Shown piece after piece: positions 22,760-36,800 of a stretch of DNA of 64,000 bases. Both the position numbers and the translations under genes were made by a program. This DNA comes from Manduca sexta (lineage: Eukaryota; Arthropoda; Insecta; Lepidoptera; Sphingidae). The stretch covers positions 3,594,600-3,658,599 of the forward strand of contig NC_051115.1 in NCBI RefSeq assembly GCF_014839805.1. The letters are read 5' to 3'. Every line of letters starts with the position of its first letter. Position 1 is the stretch's first letter. The notes below the pieces were generated by a model. It saw nothing but the letters and a program-made list of their open reading frames with translations, did not search any database and was not told where the DNA came from.

Positions 22760-23035
22760 TAAATTCTTTGTGATTTGGTGACAAGGCTGTATGGGCTAAC
22801 CCTTTGCCTTCCCAATAATAAAGGGAAAATCAAAATAAAAAAAAATCTTTGTGGTTTGACTATTGTTATGTAGTTAACAGCTCCTCCCTATCTTTCTATT
22901 TGATTAATTTCGTTGCGGGTAATGACATAGTGTTCCCTGAGACTCGGCGAGCTTCACCGCTCGGTGTCATACAATGTCACTGCTGATCCTTACAGGAGTT
23001 GTAGTGGGTGTGAGGGCGGGAAAGTCTCTATTATT
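22760..23035 (+). repeat. R13 and linked repeat fragments
   Basis: CTGTATGGGCTAACCCTTTG resembles 13541. GATTAATTTCGTTGCGGG and CTTACAGGAGTTGTAGTG match 12085-12275. Confidence 0.5.
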
Positions 23036-23723
23036 AAGTACTTTTATATACCTACGTGATTAAAGTTTTTTATTTATTATACAGCATCTTTTAATGGTCT
23101 TCAGAACTATGTCCCGATGTATACTGTCTGAAATCAAAACGATTAAATATGGCGGGATTTTAAACGTACAAATTATGATGATATGTTTATACCTGTAAAG
23201 TGCGTAGCGTGTGTTTTTTTCGCCCCAAGGAACATGGCGAGAGGCTATCCAAGTGTCTCGGCCGAAAAGATTTACCCGCGCCTTTTTCTCTGTGATCTTT
23301 TTTTTTAACTCCCAAGTGTTTATATTACCACTCTAGAGCCTTTGGAACCCTCCCTGGAATGTGGCGCTCTGGAAACTGCAAAAATGTACATGTTTAAAGG
23401 TATCATTTCACGCATTTTGTCAATTTGCATAGTAATATGTATAGTAAAATATTTTTATAGTTACAAGTATTGTGGATGTATATGTCAAATTCCTCAGCCC
23501 AAAATTCCATAATGACGTAAATGAAGTAATATAGTTCAATCACGTCTGACTGGTCTGTTCGCCGAGTCAAGGTTGAAAGTGAATGTGGAATGCTGTACGG
23601 TTCCCGCTTTACTTGATAAAAGTGAATTGCTATTATTTCTATATTGTCCGTATGAAATAGCTTCCTTGATCTAAAACGTTTTTTTAAATATGGAAGGTGT
23701 ATATGAATATTCAAATTATATTT

Positions 23724-23932
23724 TTTTAGGAATGAGATGTAATTTTATTTTATTTTATATTAAATAAATATCTTTTTACTTAAATCCTACAAAATACTGA
23801 ATTTCTAGGAGATGTTCTCGAGCGCACGTCCGTCGGCAGAATGAATCGGCACACTGATTTCCCACCTCTTATATAGGTATTTGGTGACGTTTGACAGTTG
23901 CTACCCTCCTTATTTCGAATTGACAGCTAACA
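23724..23932 (-). repeat. 3' LTR
   Basis: On the minus strand it starts TGTTAGCTGTCAATTCGAAA. It matches the right LTR except at one base (T/G in GAGATG(T/G)AAT). An AATAAA-type signal lies in its AT-rich end. Confidence 0.9.
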
Positions 23933-23946
23933 CGGCCTCTCCTGAC
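23933..23946 (-). promoter_or_regulatory. candidate polypurine tract
   Basis: On the minus strand, CAGGAGAGGCCG directly precedes the 3' LTR. This is where plus-strand priming would occur in an LTR element. Confidence 0.5.
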
Positions 23947-24106
23947 AGAGCAGCGTCCCCGATGCTGTCTGAAATTGATGGTCCTTCCTCTGGTTGTGCG
24001 TTTTCATTTGTGAAATCTTCATGACCTGGATTAGAGAATAAACATGGTCACTAATTAAATATTGTTAACCTCACGGTACTCTTTTACATGTGCAATTTTA
24101 ACACAC

Positions 24107-24394
24107 GATGCCACTCAAGGACTTACACGAAATGAAACCATCGATGCCACACAAGGACTTACACGAAATGAAACCATCGATGCCACACAAGGACTTACAC
24201 GAAATGAAACCATCGATGCCACACAAGGACTTACACGAAATGAAACCATCGATGCCACACAAGGACTTACACGAAATGAAACTATCGATGCCACACAAGG
24301 ACTTACACGACATGAAACCATCGATGCCACACAAGGACTTACACGAAATGAAACCATCGATGCCACACAAGGACTTACACGAAATGAAAGTATC
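24107..24394. repeat. 8 x 36-bp tandem array inside the retrotransposon
   Basis: The unit begins GATGCCACACAAGGACTTAC and is 36 bp (12 codons) long. Copies differ at only a few bases. Because the unit is a multiple of three, frames stay open on both strands. These frames are a consequence of the array rather than evidence for a protein. Confidence 0.95.
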
Positions 24395-24444
24395 TCGATA
24401 ATACATTGGTACATAGTACACATGTCTCTTGGGCATAGATGTAA

Positions 24445-25464
24445 CTAATGTAACAGAATAGAACTTACATTCAAAAAAGGCTGAACATGTCTCACTTGCT
24501 TTACGGTTTTAGGAAGCGGAGATTTTGTAAGAGCCTCTATTATTTGTGAGCTCGGCCGAACCTGACCTCCACTTATCGTTCTCCCAAGATACTCCACTTC
24601 GCTTGTAAGAAAGTTGTTCATGCCTGACCGATTCGGTTTCACGTATATTGATAAAAACTCCACGATGCTGTCTGGTGTGAACTTTGCGTTAGTGGTGGCT
24701 GCATGTATTTGTGGGTCTTTTATGCCACGTACAATAATGGCGCACAATAATTCGTCACTTAATCCCTTCACACTACGTAAACGTAATAATGATTTTCGCG
24801 CAAAGTCTGCATACGTAGAGTACTTATCTGATTCTTTACACATAACATCAAAAAGTATGTTTGCAATGTCAACGCGTTGCGGACAAAGTGACTTGAGTTC
24901 CAATTTGAAATTGGACCAAGTACGATTGTTACTAGTCCATTCGCGTAACCATGTGCGTGCGTCGCCCTTGAGGGATAGTCCCACACGAGCTAGACATTCT
25001 TTTTCGTCCCAATGATTTAGTGAACGGGCATGATCCACTTCGTCACACCATGCACCGATGTCATGAATGCTTGGATCGAAATCAGACACGTAATAATGAT
25101 TGGATCTCACCGGATTTATAGATCTTATAGCTTCGATGAGACGTTCGGTGATGCCAGTCGATGCCGATGTTGGTTCAACGGAGCTGCCGCTGGCACTCGG
25201 GATGCTGCTCACACTTTCTTCGCGTGGCTCGCTCATTGCGAGTGTTAACGTAGGCGCGACTGGTGGTTGCGACGAACTTGTGCGTTCCGAGTCCGCCACA
25301 GTCGCGGAAACCGGCAGTGAGACCACGCCATTTACGGAGGCGTTGATGTTTTGCTCCAGCGTCGTTAAGCGGTTAAGGACCGTATCTATTGTAGCAACTA
25401 AGCTACTGAAACTAGACGGGGACGCGCGCTCTCGCGGTGGAACTCGTCTTTTACTCGACATCAC
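24445..25464 (-). pseudogene. gag-like protein fused by deletion to an RT fragment
   Basis: The 339-codon frame has an N-terminal Ser/Thr-rich part and a capsid-like region at about residues 105-285 of the retrotransposon gag type (GDARTWLREW; YADFARKSLLRLRSVKGLSDE). From about residue 290 it switches to a reverse-transcriptase thumb/connection motif (EVEYLGRTIS, LPKTVKQVR). The RT catalytic centre is absent and the nucleocapsid zinc knuckle is not seen. The join is an internal deletion that happens to keep frame. I infer it is not a functional polyprotein, though the capsid part may still be made. Confidence 0.85.
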
Positions 25465-25520
25465 GAAAAATTCAGAAATCGGCTTAGAGCGGTTTTAACA
25501 GCGTCCAATCCCACTTCTGA

Positions 25521-25729
25521 TTTTAGGAATGAGATGGAATTTTATTTTATTTTATATTAAATAAATATCTTTTTACTTAAATCCTACAAAATACTGAATT
25601 TCTAGGAGATGTTCTCGAGCGCACGTCCGTCGGCAGAATGAATCGGCACACTGATTTCCCACCTCTTATATAGGTATTTGGTGACGTTTGACAGTTGCTA
25701 CCCTCCTTATTTCGAATTGACAGCTAACA
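25521..25729 (-). repeat. 5' LTR
   Basis: Direct repeat of 23724-23932 with one base difference. The minus-strand interior begins right after it with a short GTGGGATTGG stretch, where a primer-binding site is expected. The tRNA partner is not assigned. Confidence 0.9.
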
Positions 25730-25733
25730 ATTT

Positions 25734-27791
25734 AATTTCTTGACCGTATGCTATAGCTTCCTTGGTGCATATTTTTATTGTAATTTTTTAAGTAGGTTTG
25801 AAAATACTTTCTTGATGAAATGTTGATTTTAATATTTAAAATTAGAATAATATTACATTTTAAAATATTTTCTTTTTTATGCAATGGAATTATTAAACAG
25901 CGCATTTTAAGTCATAACTGCCACGACTAGTAGCAAAATTCTTACGTATTTGTAATTTCTATGTTACAAATCACCGCTTAGCAATGCGCTGCGGTCGTTA
26001 CTCTGTCCTTCAATGCGAAACATAACAGCGCTTGGTGCTTACACTCTGTGCAGAAATAGACAAACAGACAAATTTTCGGATGCGAAAGGCTTCTCTACAT
26101 AAATACTATTCCCATGGTTATCTGTAGGATATTGCTTTGTACGATAAGACCGCCATTAGTACTTTTTTCTTGTTCCATGATTGTTGTCTCTGGTTACAAT
26201 AAAGTGTAATTAATAAATAAATAAAATATTATTCATAACTTACCTTACTCAATTAATAAATATCAATATCTTAATAAAAATAATTAAATCCAACTTTTGA
26301 TTCGTAACTAGAATTTGTTTTTGATATTAGTTGTGTTGAGTATGCGAGAACTGAACCTATGTCATAATTCAATAATTAGTTACACAACTGCAATGCCACG
26401 ACGTTAACAATATGATGCACAGTGCCATCTTGTTGTAAAATACTAGAACTATTTTCGATTATTATTACCACGCTCACCTTGAAAGATAAAGTGAAATAAA
26501 GAGACATCTAGTGGTTAAATTAGAACTATTTTCTTAGTCTTATCATCAATCTAGCATACTCTTTACTTAATATTCGAGGAAGGAGTCTTTCTTCCGGTGT
26601 AAAGTTTGCTAATACACACCTAATTTGTTGCGGAAATTGTATGCATTTTATGCGAACATACGTGACGTAGATTTATGGCAAACTTCCCCTGGACATAACA
26701 CAATAACGTCATGTTTATAAAATTAATATTTATTTGCACAAATAAGTGCTGCCATCTTTTAATTACACATCGTACTATTTCACAGATTTGAATAAAAATT
26801 GTTTAATTGTACTAACAAATATCCTTATTTACTGATGGGACTTCGTATAAAAATGATGAATCATTACCATACTTTATACGGGAGTCCATTGATCTAAAAA
26901 TAGCCCCATATAAGGCGTTCAATAAACTCTAGGACACATGCGCCATTTTATTTCAATTCGACCTAATTATGTACAACATCCAGTCGAAATAACTATTCGA
27001 AACAACTCAACTTCTGTATTTGTTCGTATTATAAATCGTCCTATTTGTTGTCTCTTTTCCTCTTAGAGCGTAGTCGTATTTCGTCTCTATCTAAAAATAG
27101 AAAAAAATAACAAATGGCGATCGCTCCATGACATTTAGTACGATATTATTAAACCTGTTTAAAGTGTGCTATCTGATGTTATTATTTACATTTATGAAAT
27201 AAAACAAAATGGTTATCGCTATAAACAATTATTTGGTGACTATTTTCGTTCAGTGCGACGCCTCATGATTGAGTAGGACTCGAACAAATAAACTGTTGGT
27301 AGTGCATCTTATAAAATTAAATATTAATCAAAATGTGTGTTAAAATCTTATAATTATTCTTTAGACTGGTTTTTAATACTATACTCCTAAATAATAATTA
27401 ATCTTTACAACAACAAAAAATTTAAATTTAACTTTTTAATTCAAGTATTCTCGAGAGATATTCCCTAGGCAGTGCATTCAATAAAAAAAACATTTGCTTT
27501 TTTCTGTTGTGAATTGGACCAAGAAAGCTTTTAAAGCGTATCGTAAATAAGTTGTAAATAAAATTAATTACCCTAACGTAAATGTTTATAACGTGCTGAG
27601 ATGAATGAAGTGTTTATAGATGCAGGGTCGCGGCTGCGGTAAAATTTGCGGCGATATAAAAAACCATAAGTGCACCACAGGCATAAAAACTAAAATTCCT
27701 TGTTCAGTTAATGCTAATAAAAATATAATGTAAAGGATGGACAGTTTTCGAGAAGCGTGATATTTTATTTGTGTTTATGCGATATTTTTAA
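25734..27791. other. upstream region and 5' UTR of the RGS7-like gene
   Basis: About 2 kb largely free of the repeat families seen elsewhere in this window, which suggests single-copy host DNA. The transcription start cannot be placed. A locally GC-richer patch around 27625-27655 (GGGTCGCGGCTGCGG) precedes the first coding exon. Confidence 0.45.
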
Positions 27792-27859
27792 ATGAAAATG
27801 GTTACGATGAATTCATCGGAGAAGGTGGCACAGAAGGCGTGTCAGCAGGGAACGTCCAG
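27792..27859 (+). CDS. RGS7: RGS7-like exon 1, start codon
   Basis: ATG at 27792 opens 22 codons ([20 protein letters not shown]...) and ends in phase 2 at a strong donor, AG|GTGAGT. Exon 2 supplies the third base of the split Arg codon. A second ATG at 27798 and a third at 27807 are in frame, so the exact start is open. Confidence 0.75.
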
Positions 27860-30800
27860 GTGAGTCGAACCAGCGAACAAATGTTAAACCTTCATTTATT
27901 CTACTGATTTTCCTATTGTGATGCAAAAGTTTGAAGTCCATCAATAGCATATATTGTACAGTATAAATAAGGCAATAGTAGTGTAAAATAAATCAAGCAA
28001 GTGTCATAATTCCTCTACTTAATACCTAATATTTAGAAATTAAAGATTCACCATAAATTCTTCTGTCAATGTGGAAGTATAGGAATGGATGCTGTTGGGG
28101 TCTTGCTATCAACTATTTTCACAGAAATCAAGAGATCCACTAACAGGTCAAATTTTCAGATAAAAAACTCAAATACTTTTATCTAAAAGAGTAGCAGATT
28201 CACAACTATAATATGATTTAATGCTATATATTTTCTAGAATAAATATATTTGTATTAATGTAGACATGTATGTCTTATAATATATGCATTGTCTTATTTA
28301 TGTTTATATATCTTTTTATATACGCACAGCAAAGTGACCCCAGTGCACATGATGGTAAGTGGAGTGAGGTCCAATACAATATTGACTGACGAGAGATGAT
28401 TACCCCTCAGTCGACTCAATCATGCCTGTTGGATATACACAGGCTGATCCCGTAACACGACACACGTGGGCCACTATGGGTTTTAACACCTTGTGTATGG
28501 TTGCTATCTGGGCAGATATATATCCTACCACCAGCAAATATGCACACAATGATGAATAGTGTCAAGGCTGAGGCTTGGATCACCTCTTTACTACAACAAT
28601 TTTGCTCAAAAGCTGGTGAGGCAGATCTTCAGCTATACATAAGGTATACCCATTCTAAAATAATACAATAATGTATACCGTATGGCAATATATATCTATA
28701 ATAAATTGCCTTATGATTTCACAATTCTTAAATTGAATATATTCAAATGTAAATTATTTAAGTTCCTTCTTGATAAATGTTATTATTCTGTAAATGATTT
28801 CTTTCATGAAAAGTTTTAAGAAAATATTTGTACGCTGAAAACGGCAGAATACTATGCTATAGCTTATTAATGACAAGTAACAACTTTTTACAGTATTCAA
28901 CAAATAAATGTATTATTATTATTATAATAGTGGCAAGAGTGTGTCTATTTATCAAAAAATAAAATGACAGTCCAATTATACATAAAATGATAGACTGAAA
29001 CATTAGGAGAAAATTACGATATAAAAATAAAAAATACTGTAAAATACTTTTATTTCAATATGTTCTGTATAAACGATACTCTAAATAAAATATATTTTTT
29101 TAAAAAACTCAAACATTATATTATTAAAGTTATTGTTTACTTTTGTTAAATAAATGATTGTATTTTTTAAAAACACCAAGCTCAGTTTATGGGATTTTTT
29201 TTCCAGAATAAATATTCTTAGGATATAATAGTCTACAATGACAAGTAATGTAGTTGCCTAGTACAGAAATAAATTCAAAATTGGTTTACTAGTATCTGAG
29301 ATTAGCGTGTCCAAACAATATCTTCAGATTTATGTATAATATAGCAATTTTATCTTTACACCCTCCAAATAAATTCAAAATTGATCCAGTAGTTCCTGAG
29401 ATAAGCATGTCCAAACAAACTCATCAGCTTTCTGTATTATATAACTATTTTATCTCTACATCCTCCATTTTAAATATTGTGTGATTGTTGCCCAGTATTG
29501 ATGTGACCTCTAATTGTTACTATGGTGCTTTATAATATATTTATTATTTCAGATTTCATATTGACATCTACTTCTTCAAGAACAAGTGAAAATTTTATAT
29601 AAGTGAAAAATCTAACCCCCTAATTCTAATGTTATTTATTTAAGGACAGATTGCTGTGATAACAAGTCTGTTTCTCAGCTTTGTTTATCTGACAGCCAAC
29701 TAGATTCAAGTTGTATCTCAATATTAGCCAATCACAACGGCCCAACTCTACGCACTGCGAAGGCTGCCATGCCGTCAGTTTAAAAACAAATGAAAAATAA
29801 ACACATTTGAATTGTTTGGCTTTAACTTAGGGTACAAGAAATATGTTTTGTTATATTAAATTCAGAGGAAGAAATAATAAAATTTAATTTTAGTATACAT
29901 CATAATTAATACAATTTAATATGTTACTTTAGTATAATGTTAATAATTATATTAAGACATATATATAATTATTTAAAAAAATAAAATGAACTCTTCAAGA
30001 CTTCAGTGCTTTATTTGTCTTGTAAGCTAGCTATTTGATCACTTCTACATTCAGTTCCTGCAAGAGCGTCGCCAAGGTTGGACAGGGAGGTGTTCTGTCT
30101 CCCCCCCCCCCTAGAGATTCTAAAAAATTTGCCAAATGTAAAAATTCACCAATTCCATTCCTAATATTCCGTACGCTCACGCTCTGCTCTATGTTATTGT
30201 TAAAGCGGGAGAGGAGTGGTGGAGGAACATGTGCTCTAGACTTTACCTACAATTCATACTTTTCTCATTCTCCATATCAACTTGTCCTCCCCCTGGGTCA
30301 TGGGTGACGCCCTTGGTTTCCTGTGAAGAGTGTCCAAAAACAGCCGGATTAGTCTTAAGGGGCCGTTCAAGTATTACGTAACGCAATTTTTGAAGATTTT
30401 TGAGACCCCTCCTGATGTTACGCGCCGTAACGTTTTCCTGTACGCCCCTGCCCACCCCTCCTAAAGTTACGTAACTCTAAAGTGACATTTTTTTTCTAAT
30501 ATTTACAATTATGTCACGCAATGTACCGGAAAGTCGCTAAAATACCTTTGATATTGTTTTAAAATAAAAATCCAATGTTACATAACGCTTTGTGCGAACC
30601 CTCCCGCGCCTGTAACGCATCGTAACGTGTTACAAGACCAAAAATTGCGTTACGTTATAACGGCCCCTAAGATAAATTAGGCAACTGTTTAGGGGCTTGG
30701 TATCACTTAGGGGCTCTACGTATACAAAGTATAATAATAATAATAATATCAGCCCTGTATTATATACTTGCCCACTGCTGAGCACGGGCCTCCTCTACCA

Positions 30801-33800
30801 CTGAGAGGGATTAGGCCTTAGTCCACCACGCTGGCCTAGTGCGGATTGGTAGACTTCACATACCTTCGAAATTCCTATGGAGAACTTCTCAGATGTGCAG
30901 GTTTCCTCACGATGTTTTCCTTCACCGTTAAAGCGAACGATAAATTCACAAAGAATACACACATGATTTTAGAAAAGTCAGAGGTGTGTGCCCTTGGGAT
31001 TTGAACCTGCGGACATTCGTCTTGGCAGTCCGTACCACACCCAACTAGGCTATCGCCGCTTACTAGGCTATCGCCGCTATATACAAAGTATACAAAGTAA
31101 TAATTTGTATTTAATAAATCTGATAATTCACAAATACACATAACTTTAAAAAAGTTAGAGGTGTTTGGGTTTTGAACCTGCGCACATTCGTCTCGGCAGT
31201 CCGTTCTACACCTATCGCTACTTTTTGGTATAACTTTACCATGGGGTCAACTAATCACGTGAGGCTCGAAAGGATTCTGGGGATTCTCAATCTCACGTGT
31301 TATTATTTTTCGTTGATCGTGCGATTTTATCTAAAAATCAATATACTTTGTATCAAATACACATGATTTTAGTAGGGGGTAGTCTAAAACTTCACCACAT
31401 ATCACCAGGTGGGTTAAAACATAAAAAAAATTTCAATATACTTTGTAATAAAAAAAAAAAAGCGGCGATAGCCTAGTTGGGTGTGGAACGGACTGCCAAG
31501 ACGAATGTCCGCAGGTTCAAATCCCAAGGGCACACACCTCTGACTTTTCTAAAATCATGTGTGTATTCTTTGTGAATTTATCGTTCGCTTTAACGGTGAA
31601 GGAAAACATCGTGAGGAAACCTGCACATCTGAGAAGTTCTCCATAGGAATTTCGAAGGTATGTGAAGTCTACCAATCCGCACTACAGCGTGGTGGCCTAA
31701 GGCCTAATCCCTCTCAGTAGTAGAGGAGGCCCGTGCTCAGCAGAGGACAAGTATATAATACAGGGCTGATATTATTATTGTACTAAATACACGTGATTTT
31801 AGTACAGGGGTAGTCTCAAACTTCACCACGTATCACCAGGGGAGGGGCTAAAACGTTACTAAAACACGTGATTAATAGATGACCCCATGTGATAAAACAA
31901 TGGAAGAATCCCACACGTAATCGAATGTCGTACCTTACGGGCCAGTGCGCATCACGCTCCCTTTACTGCGAGTCGATCAATGCAGTCTCGCTCTACTGAC
32001 TGGCAGGTCATGGACTGAAAGAGAACCCGTTCTATGATACTAATATCAAATGAATGATAAGTCGACTGCTCTTCAGTGCACTTAACAATTTTTATTTTTT
32101 TTTTATTTATTTACATCAACACACAGCCATTACAGGTTACAGCCAATTCGACTGGTGGAACTATAATAACATAATAACTTACAACTATATTCAATAACTA
32201 AGTATTTATAAAAATAAATTGTCTAACAAAAAAAAAAAAACATATACAGGATAATTTAAATTAAACTATTTTTCGGATTTTATCGCGGTTTTAATATTTT
32301 ACTTTTTCGCGTAGATCGGACCGCCAACAGCTAAAAAAATTAAATGTTGTATAATTAAAAATGTAGGTAGATATTGTAACTCTGGCTTTGCGGATGAACA
32401 CCTCAGTCCCCCCGTGACCATGAAGGCTGTAAAGTCTGCGAAACGTCGGGAGAAAAGTAAAATTGAAACCGCGATAAAATCCATAAAATAGTTTAATTTA
32501 AATGTCTTAACATTCGCGTAAACATAAGAAATCATTATATACAGGCTCATTCTGACATTGCGTTACTAAATGAACCCACATACTTATCTACTTGAAAGTA
32601 ACATTTTAAAATAAGTTGAGCCGTAGATGTAAAATAAAAAAGAGTCAAGTTTCGAACAAGATAAATATAAGTATAAAAAGTAATTATAATTTTACGCGCC
32701 CTAAAGTCACTACTACTACTGTAAGATAATTCGTTGCAGCAACATCATACTTTCAGTCAGAAATACACTCACGGACACGCAATATTCGCATTAAACTATA
32801 AAATTATCAAAAAACGGAAAACTAAAACTAGGCTTTTTCGTGACAATATTAGTTACTAGCTTTTTCTCGCGGCTTCGCCCGCGTAAAGGAGTTTTCCGGG
32901 ATAAAAGTCTCAATATATATTTTCCCGGGATAGTAGCCTATAACCTTCCCAGGGTCTTATCCTATCTCCATACCAAATTTTGCTTTCTTATACCACGTCT
33001 TATGTCACGTCCCGTTCCCGTGGGAACGGGATAAAAAGTATCCTATGTCCGTCTCCTGGTTCATCCGTTCTTGAGTTATAAATATTGTAACTAACACCAC
33101 TTTCTTTTATATATATGTATATAGATTAATGAATAATTTTTGGCACAATAGCAGCAAAGGTGAAGACGAGTATGTGGTTTCATTTAGTAACGCAATGTCA
33201 AAATGACCCTTTATATTTGCATATAACATTAGGCCTTTATCTATCATTAGTAATATATTGACTGCCTCGTTGGCGTAGTTGTAATTATACACAGAACGAG
33301 TACGACTACTGCGCTGAGGTCCTGGGTTCAGAATCTTGTGTCGGGACAAAATAATTGTGACTGGGTTTTCCATCTTAACAATTACTCAGTCGCAGCTCGG
33401 AGTCAGGAAGTTGGTGTGACATCCTGTGCTTCGGCACGTAAAGCCGTTGGTCCTGACTCAGTCGCAGCTCGGAGTCACGAAGTTGGTGTGACATCCTGTG
33501 CTTCGGCACGTAAAGCCGTTGGTCCTGATCTCTCTCCGGTCATGTCTCACCGGACTATGAGAAACAGAGTGCTTGTGTATTGCACACACTCGTGTACTAT
33601 AATATCTCCTGCTAATCTCCGTTGAGATTGGCCGCCGTCGCCGAAATTCGGCTAAGAGAGATTAATTCATTTTTTCATTTTATAATGACTCCGTATTCAT
33701 AAACGTTATTTATCTAAGGACGGAGCATTGTGATAACAAGTCTGTTTCTCAGCTTTGTTTATCTGACAGCCAACTAAATTCAAGTTGTATCTCAATATTA

Positions 33801-36800
33801 GCCAATCACAACGGCCCTATGTCTACGCACTGCGAAGGCTGCCATGCCGTCAGCACTGATAAACAGACTTGTTATCACAATGCTCCGTCCTTAGATAAAT
33901 ACGTCTACGAATAAGGGGAAAACTATACAGCGTTGGAAAGATGGACATTGCAATGTTTACACCTAATCCTCACTGCACCTATAAATGTATACAAAATAAT
34001 AGAACATTCTTTATTCGCAGAGACAGTTCGAAATGCTCGAAAGAAGAGAAGGAGAAAGAGAAAGAGAAGGAGAAGAAGGAGAACGTGATATCGAACCTTC
34101 CGCCTAACGTTCAGGCGCTGATAGCAACCATACCCTCGCCAGAAGACTCGCCTAACTACCTCATATATAAGAAGGTAAGCAGAAACCCTAATAATAATAA
34201 TATCAGCCCTGTGTTATACACTGTCCCACTGCTGCACGGGCCTCTTCTATTACTGAGAGGGATTAGGCCTCAGTCCACCACGCTGTAGTGCGGGCAGACT
34301 TCACACACCCTCGAAAATTCCTATAGAGAACTCAGGTATGCAGGTTTCCTCACGATGTTTTCCTTCACCGTTAAAGCAAGCGATAATTCACAAATACACA
34401 TAACTATAGAAAAGTCAGAGGTGTGTTTGGGTTTTGAACCTGCGGACATTCGTCTCGGCAGTCCGTTCCACACTTCCACTAGGCTATCGCCGCTGTTTTT
34501 GCCGCTGAAACCTTAAAAGCAACAAAAATCCTTAATATGCTAAGGGTCTGTAATAACTGGGTAAATTCAACTCGTCAATGTAATGTATCAACCGATCAAA
34601 TACAAATCCCATTTGATACTGCTTAATGGTGCTAAAATTAGAGCTATCTACATTAGCTGTTTAATACTATAACTGTCAAATGAAATTTATTTAAAATTTG
34701 AAATTTGTGTAAAAATTAATAATAGATATGTAACATACCATGAAAATAATAATTAAAACGCTATTAATTCTTCAAAAGCGGTGATAGTTTAGTTGGGAGT
34801 GAAACGGACTGCCGAGAATGTCCGCCAGGTCCAAAACCCAAACACACCTCTGACTTTTCTAAAAATGATGTGTGTATTCTTTGTGAATTATCGCTTGCTT
34901 TAACGGTGAAGGAAAACATCGTGAGGAAACCTGCATACCTGAGAAGTTCTCTAGAGGAATTTTGAATGTGTGAAATCTACCCGCACTACAGCGTGGTGGA
35001 CTAAAGCCTAATCCCTCTCAGTATTAGAGCCCCGTGCAGTATATAATACAAGGCTGATATTAATATATAATTTGCAGATGGAAGCCTTGATAGAAAAAAT
35101 GCAAGACGAGGTGACCGGAGTGCAGGTCAGAACTGTGAAGAGTTTCATGAGCAAGATACCGTCAGTAAGTATTATCAAACTTCTCTGAGGCATTGCTTGT
35201 GAGCTTGGTCTTAATACTGAGAGCTTATGGCGGTACAATCTGAGGCTTTACTTCGGAAAACGAAATCCGTAGTTTCGGTTGGCAGATTGTACGTTTTGTT
35301 ACCACGAAGTGTTACGGATCCGATCTGTTCATCGCAATATTTCAGACATGGAATTTGTAATAACTTATAGGGTTTCGTCATCCCTTTTTAAAACTATCTG
35401 CGAGGACAAAGTTCAAATGCTTTCGCTTAAAAAATAAACGTGGAATTGATGCTGCCTAAGGTAAGCTACAGAACGGTGACGGATCCGAAGTAATTTGGAG
35501 TTAAATGCGAAGTTCGTCGTTTTTTCGTTTCGGACCGATGTTTCGACGTTTATTTTATAAGCGACTATCCTTATCATTGGTGTGTGTTCCTGAAAGTAAG
35601 AATATTTGTGTGAAAACGCCGAAGAATTGTGGATTCAAGTGCCAACTGATATATGTATGAGGAAAACTTGGTTACAGCTCGCGAGAAGAGATCCAAATTT
35701 ATTGTCCAACAAATTTGTCTATTTTGATAAATTAGAAATATTGAACGCGTATTGACACTGAGTAGTTTACTGACTTGATGACGTCATGTCATGGCGGCAC
35801 TCGTTTCGCATATTTGTAAAACAGATAAAATAAAGTCAAAACTCTGAATTGAATTTAAAAATTTTATTTATAACTTTATGAACTGAAACTACTATTTTCC
35901 GATTGCTTTTTGATTAAACTATCTTGTTTATGTATTTTTTGATTATTTCTCACATACACTAATACCTTGCTTTCGTCTTGCCAGTATTGAGCTCGGACAA
36001 CGCATCTGTGTAATAAAAACATCTTAGTCCCTACCTATAAAAGAAAAAAGATACTGATCTTCCTGCACTTTTGTTTGGTGCCCTAAACATCTTGGTGTTG
36101 GCAGGTGTTCACAGGGTCGGAGCTGGTGTCGTGGCTGTCGCGGCACCTGCAGCTGGAGGAGTCATGGGAGGCACTCCACCTGGCACACCTGCTCGCGGCC
36201 CACGGATACCTCTTCCCCATCGATGACCACTGTCTCACTGTCAAGAATGACAACACTTATTATAGGTAAGTACAGTCACATAACTAGCTGCCTAAGTAAC
36301 TAGCGGCGATAGCCTAGTTGTGTGTGGAACGGACTGCCGAGACGAATGTCCGGTTCAAAACCCAAACACGCATGACTTTTCTAAATTATGTGTGTATTTG
36401 TGAATTATCGCTTGCTTTAACGGTGAAGCAAAACATCGTGAGGAAACTTGCATACCTGAGAAATTCTCTATAGGAATTTTGAATGTGTGAAGTCTACCCG
36501 CACTACAGCGTGGTGGACTAAGGCCTAATCCCTCTCAGTAGAGGAGACCCAGCAGTGGGACAGTATATAATACAAAGCTGATATTATTTATTTATTAGGA
36601 AAACCAACAAAACATACACCATACATAACTATTTGTAACATTACAGTAAGTAATTGCCGCAGTGCTGTTTTAATTACAGGCTGTCACAGCATGAACATAT
36701 TATTACATACCAGTTAATAAGTGCAGTATATTCTAAATATAAGACTGAATATAAAACTAGATTTAGGTTTCAACAAGCGAAATTATACTATTTAAGTAAA

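Larger units (their letters stand above)
23720..25733 (-). mobile_element. deleted Ty3/gypsy-type LTR retrotransposon
   Basis: Two direct 209-bp LTRs flank a 1.6-kb interior. ATTT at 23720-23723 and 25730-25733 is a 4-bp target duplication. The minus-strand order is 5' LTR (right), gag-to-RT fusion, 36-bp tandem array, purine-rich tract and 3' LTR (left). Protease, most of RT, RNase H and integrase are missing. One difference between the LTRs indicates a recent insertion. It must have moved with enzymes from a complete relative. Confidence 0.9.

Noticed and set aside
24062..24448. 128-codon plus-strand frame with a 12-residue repeat
   Set aside because: It is produced by the 36-bp array inside a retrotransposon. 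Frames are equally open on the other strand.
24614..25498. Plus-strand frames of 132-133 codons opposite the gag-like frame
   Set aside because: They are antisense shadows of the 339-codon retrotransposon frame.
33384..33528. CRISPR-like direct repeats
   Set aside because: There are only two adjacent 72-bp copies without spacers, within a SINE-headed repeat in a eukaryotic intron.
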